Part shown: positions 23,086-23,296 of the stretch, piece after piece | How positions within the stretch are numbered: position 1 is the first letter of the stretch | Layout of the letters: each line of letters opens with the position of its first letter | Virus record (IMG/VR): IMGVR_UViG_3300031707_000181 | Coordinates: 1 to 23,296 of that record | Strand: one strand, 5' to 3' | From: a virus | DNA length: 23,296 nucleotides | Position numbers and translations under genes: made by a program | Notes under the pieces: model-generated | Told to the model about the DNA's origin: nothing | Databases searched by the model: none | The model's input: only the letters and a program-made list of their open reading frames with translations

Positions 23086-23296
23086 CCATTAACCCCCAGG
23101 GGATGACCGTTATCGAATGGACTGACGCGATGGCCTTCTTGCTTAATGGCTCTCCTCCCACGCAGAAGCTGTTGGATCCGACCGATTGGAAGACTTGGGG
23201 CAGGAGTCTTTTGCAGACTCTTCCTGACGGTCCGAACGTCGATGAATTTGAGGACTGGAGGGAATGGGCCATGAGACTTAACAGTACTGAAGAATT
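23082..23296 (+). CDS. Small acidic tail-region protein, cut by the window end
   Basis: ATG 23082 overlaps the nozzle-like stop (ATGA), and the frame runs open to the last base (71 codons seen). The visible part has ViEWTDAM-type aromatic segments, a LLDPTDWKTWGRSLLQTLP stretch (about 31-49) and an EFEDWREWAMRL stretch (55-66). The two W..W segments look like a repeated short helix motif. I recall similar small proteins after nozzle-type genes in environmental phages. The function is unknown and the C-terminus is missing. Confidence 0.65.
   Translation, partial: MTINPQGMTVIEWTDAMAFLLNGSPPTQKLLDPTDWKTWGRSLLQTLPDGPNVDEFEDWREWAMRLNSTEE

Noticed and set aside
1-23296. tRNA, rRNA, integrase, transposase or attachment site
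   Set aside because: No cloverleaf, inverted terminal repeats or tyrosine/serine recombinase motifs were seen on either strand; gaps between genes are too short to hide them.

Overview
This window is a block of virion structural and assembly genes from a tailed double-stranded DNA bacteriophage. All supported genes lie on the + strand and are tightly packed, with most junctions overlapping or under 40 bases. There are no RNA genes, integrase, transposase, repressor or replication genes. The head-to-tail gene order, the adaptor and nozzle-like candidates, and the lack of a tape measure, tail sheath or tail tube gene point to a short-tailed (podovirus-like) virion. The genes look like those of uncultivated environmental phages. 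The host cannot be named; frequent TAGGAG-type ribosome binding sites only say that it is bacterial.

Layout. 1-311: the end of a RyR-domain gene and a 43-residue basic protein. 312-4652: large terminase and a 908-residue portal with a Gln-rich tail. 4712-5528: three small genes, ending with a GroES-like co-chaperonin. 5545-8700: scaffold-like protein, a conserved unknown, a small head protein candidate and the major capsid protein, followed by a strong hairpin at 8722-8750. 8774-12379: structural proteins, a coiled-coil protein and a modular fibre-like protein. 12403-14640: a Gly/Lys-rich protein with a perfect 111-bp tandem duplication, a tail-adaptor-like protein with a discoidin-like insert, and a small zinc-ribbon-like protein. 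14650-18168: a 1172-residue fibre with seven modules of about 128 residues. 18208-19221: a Gln-rich small protein, a one-helix membrane protein and a DUF5675-type protein (possible lysis functions). 19221-23296: adaptor, fibre-like protein, nozzle-like protein and a truncated acidic protein.

How it fits together. Terminase packages DNA through the portal into a prohead built from capsid protein on the scaffold. The GroES-like protein probably helps host GroEL fold virion proteins. Adaptor and nozzle candidates close the portal and form the short tail. At least three fibre-like proteins share or exchange modules and probably set host range. The main points for follow-up are the RyR-domain gene beside terminase, the lone co-chaperonin, the exact tandem duplication, the discoidin-like insert, the history of the fibre modules and the candidate lysis pair. 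I did not find a clearly new multi-gene system.
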